From: Aurifilum marmelostoma
Taxonomy: Eukaryota; Ascomycota; Sordariomycetes; Diaporthales; Cryphonectriaceae
DNA: 64,000 nt
Direction of reading: 5' to 3'
Assembly (NCBI GenBank): GCA_027559495.1
Contig: JAMXSV010000001.1
Span: 434,001-498,000, forward strand
Numbering within the stretch: position 1 is the first letter of the stretch; every line of letters begins with the position of its first letter. Below, in pieces: positions 60,672 to 64,000 of this stretch. The notes beneath the pieces were generated by a model, which was given only the letters and a program-made list of their open reading frames with translations, made no database searches and was not told the origin of the DNA. Made by a program: the position numbers and the translations under genes.

Positions 60672-61171
60672 TATAATAAGCACTACTATAACTAAAGTAT
60701 ATAATAAGTATATAAAGGATTTATATTAAGCAAAAATAATATTAAAGTATAATCTAAAGAATATAGAAATAATCTTTAAATCTTTCTATAGTATATTACT
60801 AGCAGTAAAGCTATTACCTATATTAGAGGTAATATTTAGATTAATAACTAAAGAACTATATACTAAATCTATCTAATAGTAGCAAATATATTCCTTATAT
60901 ATCCCATTCTTCAGTCCTTCGTTAGTAGTATTAATTCCTTCCTAGCAGGGGTAAGCTAAAGTTAATATTGAATTCTTTAACTAGTTGACAGAGTCAATAT
61001 CGACTCCTTCGACTAAGCAACCCTTATAACCCTAACCCTAGCTTATGTAATCTTATTGTGCTAATTCTGTCCTAGAGTATTAGACTCTCGGTTCCCTATA
61101 GTCCGTTCCGTATGGCCTTAGTGCTGTGCCGCAATCTTTGTTATGACCTGCATATTAGATGGGTCATAACA
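60672..61171 (-). repeat. Element 2 5' LTR (500 bp)
   Basis: The inner end is RIP-mutated, whereas the outer 270 bases (about 60900-61171) look close to ancestral and keep ATGACC, CGTTCCGTATGG-type CpG and TpG sites. It is followed by GCAGA at 61172-61176. Confidence 0.9.
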
Positions 61172-61176
61172 GCAGA

Positions 61177-63163
61177 AGACTTTAAAGATTATTTCTATAT
61201 TCTTTAGATTACACTTTAATATTATTCTTGCCTAATATAAACCCTTTATATACTTATTATATATCCTAATTATAGCAGTGCTTATTATATTTTAATAACT
61301 CTTATTTAAGTATAGTTTAGTATACTTCTTCTTAAGCAATATAGAAATACAATATCTCCCTAGACTCTAATCTTCTCTACTATAGGCAAAGCCTAGACTA
61401 GCGCTAAGCTGCAGCAAACTATTATAGCCCTGCAGGCTTACATTTAGGAACTTAAAGAATCTAGCAATACTTAAGTTAAAGTTTATAAGATAGATAAGCT
61501 TATTCCTTATAAGGGATTAAAGGGCACTTTTTAAGCTTTTATTATTTAGTGCAAGGCCTATTTCCTCTATTATCTAGCCTAGTTTATGGATAAGGGAGAG
61601 AAGGCGGTCTTTATAGGAACTCGGTTAGAAGGCGATGCTCTTGCCTAGTTCAAACCTTTACTTCAAGACTACTTTAATAACCTAACTATGCCTAATAATC
61701 GTAATAAGAAGACCAAAGCTATCTTCAACTCATTTAAAGGTTTCGAGAAAGCACTTAAGGATACATTTAGCAACCTAAACAAAAAGTGCATAGCAGAATG
61801 CAGCCTTATAAACCTCAAGCAAACTAAAGCTGCTTTAGATTATATAGCCAAATTTAGGCAATATATAGAATAAGTTAGCTAGAAAGATAAAGTATTAATA
61901 TTCTAATTTTATAAAGAACTAAAAAATAGAATTAAAGATAAACTTTATAAGATAAACTAACTTGATAATCTAGCAGAATATATTATAATAGCAGTATAGA
62001 TCAATAATTGCATCTTTAAATAATAATAAAAGAAAAACTGCAAGGGTAATAGATAACTATAGAAGTTTAGAGCCCTAGCTAATAATAGAAAACGCTACTA
62101 GCCTTAGCAGAACTATTAAGGAAAATAATAGAATTATATAAGTATAGTATAAAGCAGCAGCATATATGCTAGCCTAATAGAACTAAACGCTATATATTAA
62201 TGCAATAACTTTCAAACTTAAAGCAAAGGCAATAAAGCATGCTTTAATTATAGGAAGCCTAGATACTTTGCATAGGAATATTAATAACTATAAAGGAAAT
62301 AATAGCAATCTATTTAGGAAGAATAATAGCTTAGCATTGCTATGCAATAGGAACCCAATTATCTAGATAAAAACATTCTAATAAAGCAAGTAATAAACTC
62401 TATTAATTATAAGTCCCTTAATTAGACTGCATATTATAATAATAGTTGCGTATTATACTTCTCAGAGAAAGAAGGTTTAGGATAGTTCCCCTAGAAACCT
62501 AAGGAACGACGACAACTTGCTATCAGAAGCAGGGCTTCTATTAAAGACGAATAATTAGGTTATTCCACTAACCCTATAGATTAGGGATCTAAGGAAGAAT
62601 AGGATCTAGGAAAGTTTCCCCTATAGCACTATCTTATATAGCTTATAGATAATAACAAGCATATATTAAATACTATAATATCCCTAGCTTATAATAGGCG
62701 CGACGATAACTTAGAAAATGCAGACTTCACTCTAGCCCCTATAGAAGAACACACTATAGAGATATTTATTCTTAAAGAAGAAACCTTCTAGGATAGATAA
62801 TCTAATATCTTACTTAAACCTATTACGCAATAATATATAAATAACTCAGAGGAATCGGTACTAACTACCCAATGCAGCAATCTTAGTTCTAATAACCCGG
62901 ATATTAATATCTAAATAGAATACCTTATATATAGAATACCTCTAAAAACCCTCTTTAGGAGCATCCTACTTTAGAATTATAAAGCGGATAAATTGGAGGA
63001 TCTTAGGATTAATGCATTCTACCTCGGATACTACTAATTAGCATAGATCTTATGCATCTATTACAGCTATTGAACCTATTTCGAGGAAAAAGTCAAATAC
63101 GGATAGTTCCTAACTAGGGAAGAAGGATAACTCATTCAGGCATATAAGGAATCCGAACTACGG
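61177..63163 (+). mobile_element. Element 3: rest of left LTR and gag, truncated by Element 4
   Basis: The LTR ends at 61289, giving about 459 bp in all with 53183-53528. The gag region follows and is collinear with Element 1. One piece at 61688-61873 is open, and a zinc-knuckle remnant is near 62230-62275 with one Cys kept. At 63163 it is interrupted by Element 4, and its pol lies outside the window. Confidence 0.82.
63159..63163 (+). repeat. Probable target-site duplication TACGG, left copy (Element 4)
   Basis: The five bases before the LTR of Element 4. The matching copy would lie beyond the window. Confidence 0.4.
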
Positions 63164-63695
63164 TGTAATAAGCACTGCTGTAACTAGGGTATACAACAAG
63201 TATACAAAGGGTTTATATTAGGCAAGAATAATATTAAAGTATAATCCAAAGAATATAGAAATAACTTTCAAAGTCTTCTGCAATATATTACTAGCAGTAA
63301 AGCTATTACTTATATTAGAGGTAATACTTAGATTAATAACTAAAGAGCTATATACTAGATTTATTTAATAGTAGCAAATATATTTTTTATATAATCTATT
63401 CTTTAATTCTTTATTAGTAGTATTAGTTTCTTTCTAGCAGGGGTAGGCTAGAGTTAATATCAAATTCTTTAATTAATTAACTAAGTTAATATTAATTTCT
63501 TTAACTAGTTAATAAAGTTAATATTAATTCCTTTAACTAAGCAATCTTTATAACCCTAACCCTAGCTTATATAATCTTATTATGCTAGTTCTATTCTAGA
63601 GTATTAGACTTCTAGCTCTCTATAATCTATTCTATATAGCCTTAGTGCTATATTGCAATCTTTATTATAATTTATATATTAGATAAGTTATAATA
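63164..63695 (-). repeat. Element 4 LTR (532 bp)
   Basis: It is 32 bases longer than the 500-bp LTRs. The region at about 63450-63540 has three copies of the repeat that occurs twice in the others (AGTTAATATTAATT-type units after RIP), which accounts for the extra length. Confidence 0.85.
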
Positions 63696-63779
63696 TTATT
63701 TCTCTTTTATAAATTATTATTCTTAATAATTTTCTTATAAATTTTTCTGCTATTATTTTGCTATATTATTATGCTTTCC

Positions 63780-64000
63780 TAATTAGGATATTAAATAGAA
63801 TTATAAAACCGAAATCCTTTAATCCTTATTTTAATAGATTAAAGCAGAAGAAGTCCCTTTATTTAATTATTCTTTCTAAAGCTATTATTATAATTCTCTA
63901 TTTTTTCTATAATACTTAGGGCTTAAAATCTTATTAGGTATTTCTTAAGGATTCTTCCTAGTATGCTGAGTGCATGCATTGCTAATATTCTAAATATAAT
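63780..64000 (+). pseudogene. Antisense reading frame in Element 4 (third copy, partial)
   Basis: The start of the same frame as in Elements 1 and 2 is present up to the Cys cluster near 63960-63995, where Cys codons are kept at two of the four positions and Tyr replaces the others. The coiled-coil part is beyond the window. Confidence 0.45.

Larger units (their letters stand above)
53529..61171 (-). mobile_element. Element 2: complete Ty3/gypsy chromovirus, 7,643 bp, inverted
   Basis: The same family as Element 1 in the opposite orientation, with 500-bp LTRs, intact TG and CA ends at its outer edges, and a perfect target duplication. Its internal regions mirror Element 1: antisense frame, chromodomain, integrase, RNase H, RT, protease and gag when read left to right. 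It sits inside the LTR of Element 3, so it is younger than Element 3. All coding frames are broken by RIP-type stops. Confidence 0.92.
43300..64000. other. AT-rich, RIP-like mutated retrotransposon block
   Basis: From about 43.3 kb to the window end the sequence is very AT-rich and has almost no long open frame. Reading the retroelement frames through shows that stops fall almost only where Gln or Trp is expected (CAA, CAG and TGG turned to TAA, TAG and TAG/TGA), as repeat-induced point mutation produces. All of it that I could assign is nested LTR retrotransposon sequence. It is probably silent heterochromatin. Confidence 0.92.
63164..64000 (-). mobile_element. Element 4: inverted Ty3/gypsy element, runs off the window
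   Basis: It begins with TGTAATAAGC, the 3' LTR edge of the family in minus orientation, and lies inside the gag of Element 3. Only the LTR and about 300 bases of the internal antisense-frame region are present. Heavily RIP-mutated apart from the outer edge. Confidence 0.85.

Noticed and set aside
44928..61171. Possible CRISPR-like or satellite array in the AT-rich block
   Set aside because: The repeats are LTRs and internal regions of retrotransposons in defined order, not short regularly spaced units.

Overview
The window is nuclear DNA of a filamentous ascomycete, most likely a Sordariomycete. Genes have short introns (about 59-106 nt) with GTRAGT-type donors and CTRAY branch points. Third codon positions are strongly GC-biased. 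The MAPKKK (Ste11 type), HET-domain, BTB and MpaB-type oxygenase genes are typical of Pezizomycotina, and the AT-rich repeat block carries a RIP-like mutation signature. The species cannot be fixed from the sequence alone.

Layout: 1-43.3 kb is ordinary, gene-sparse, GC-balanced DNA. It holds a small three-exon hypothetical gene (4979-5786, two apparent indels), a GPI-anchored aspartyl protease (12397-13881), a large four-exon PH-like/LRR protein on the minus strand (16425-20534), a Ste11/Mst11-type MAPKKK (27701-30568, one frameshift), a broken HET-domain gene (32558-34444), an ER-bound MpaB/DUF2236 oxygenase (35876-37512), an HMG-CoA lyase (38736-39909, minus) and a BTB protein with a Cys-rich insert (41026-42287, minus). 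The long stretches between them are rich in microsatellites, especially 8.6-12.4 kb.

At about 43.3 kb the sequence switches abruptly to an AT-rich block that runs to the end of the window. It is a nest of degenerate LTR retrotransposons. A Ty1/copia remnant on the minus strand is split by a complete 7,634-bp Ty3/gypsy chromovirus (Element 1, plus strand, 500-bp LTRs, target duplication ATAGA). Next to it a related element (Element 3) with a variant LTR is split by a second complete copy (Element 2, minus strand, 7,643 bp, 500-bp LTRs, target duplication GCAGA) and again by Element 4 (minus strand, 532-bp LTR, running off the window). Elements 1 and 2 form a giant inverted repeat with 7.6-kb arms.

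The most interesting signals are in this block. (i) An antisense reading frame lies between pol and the 3' LTR of the Ty3 elements, visible in three copies, with a Cys cluster and, where the copy is complete, a coiled coil. (ii) The RIP-like pattern removes CpA almost everywhere except in GCA/TGC. (iii) Mutation fades towards the outer edges of the elements. (iv) The LTRs carry a short tandem repeat that differs in copy number and a telomere-like motif. In the gene-rich part, several otherwise coherent coding frames are broken by single-base indels, three of them in homopolymers, which may be assembly errors.
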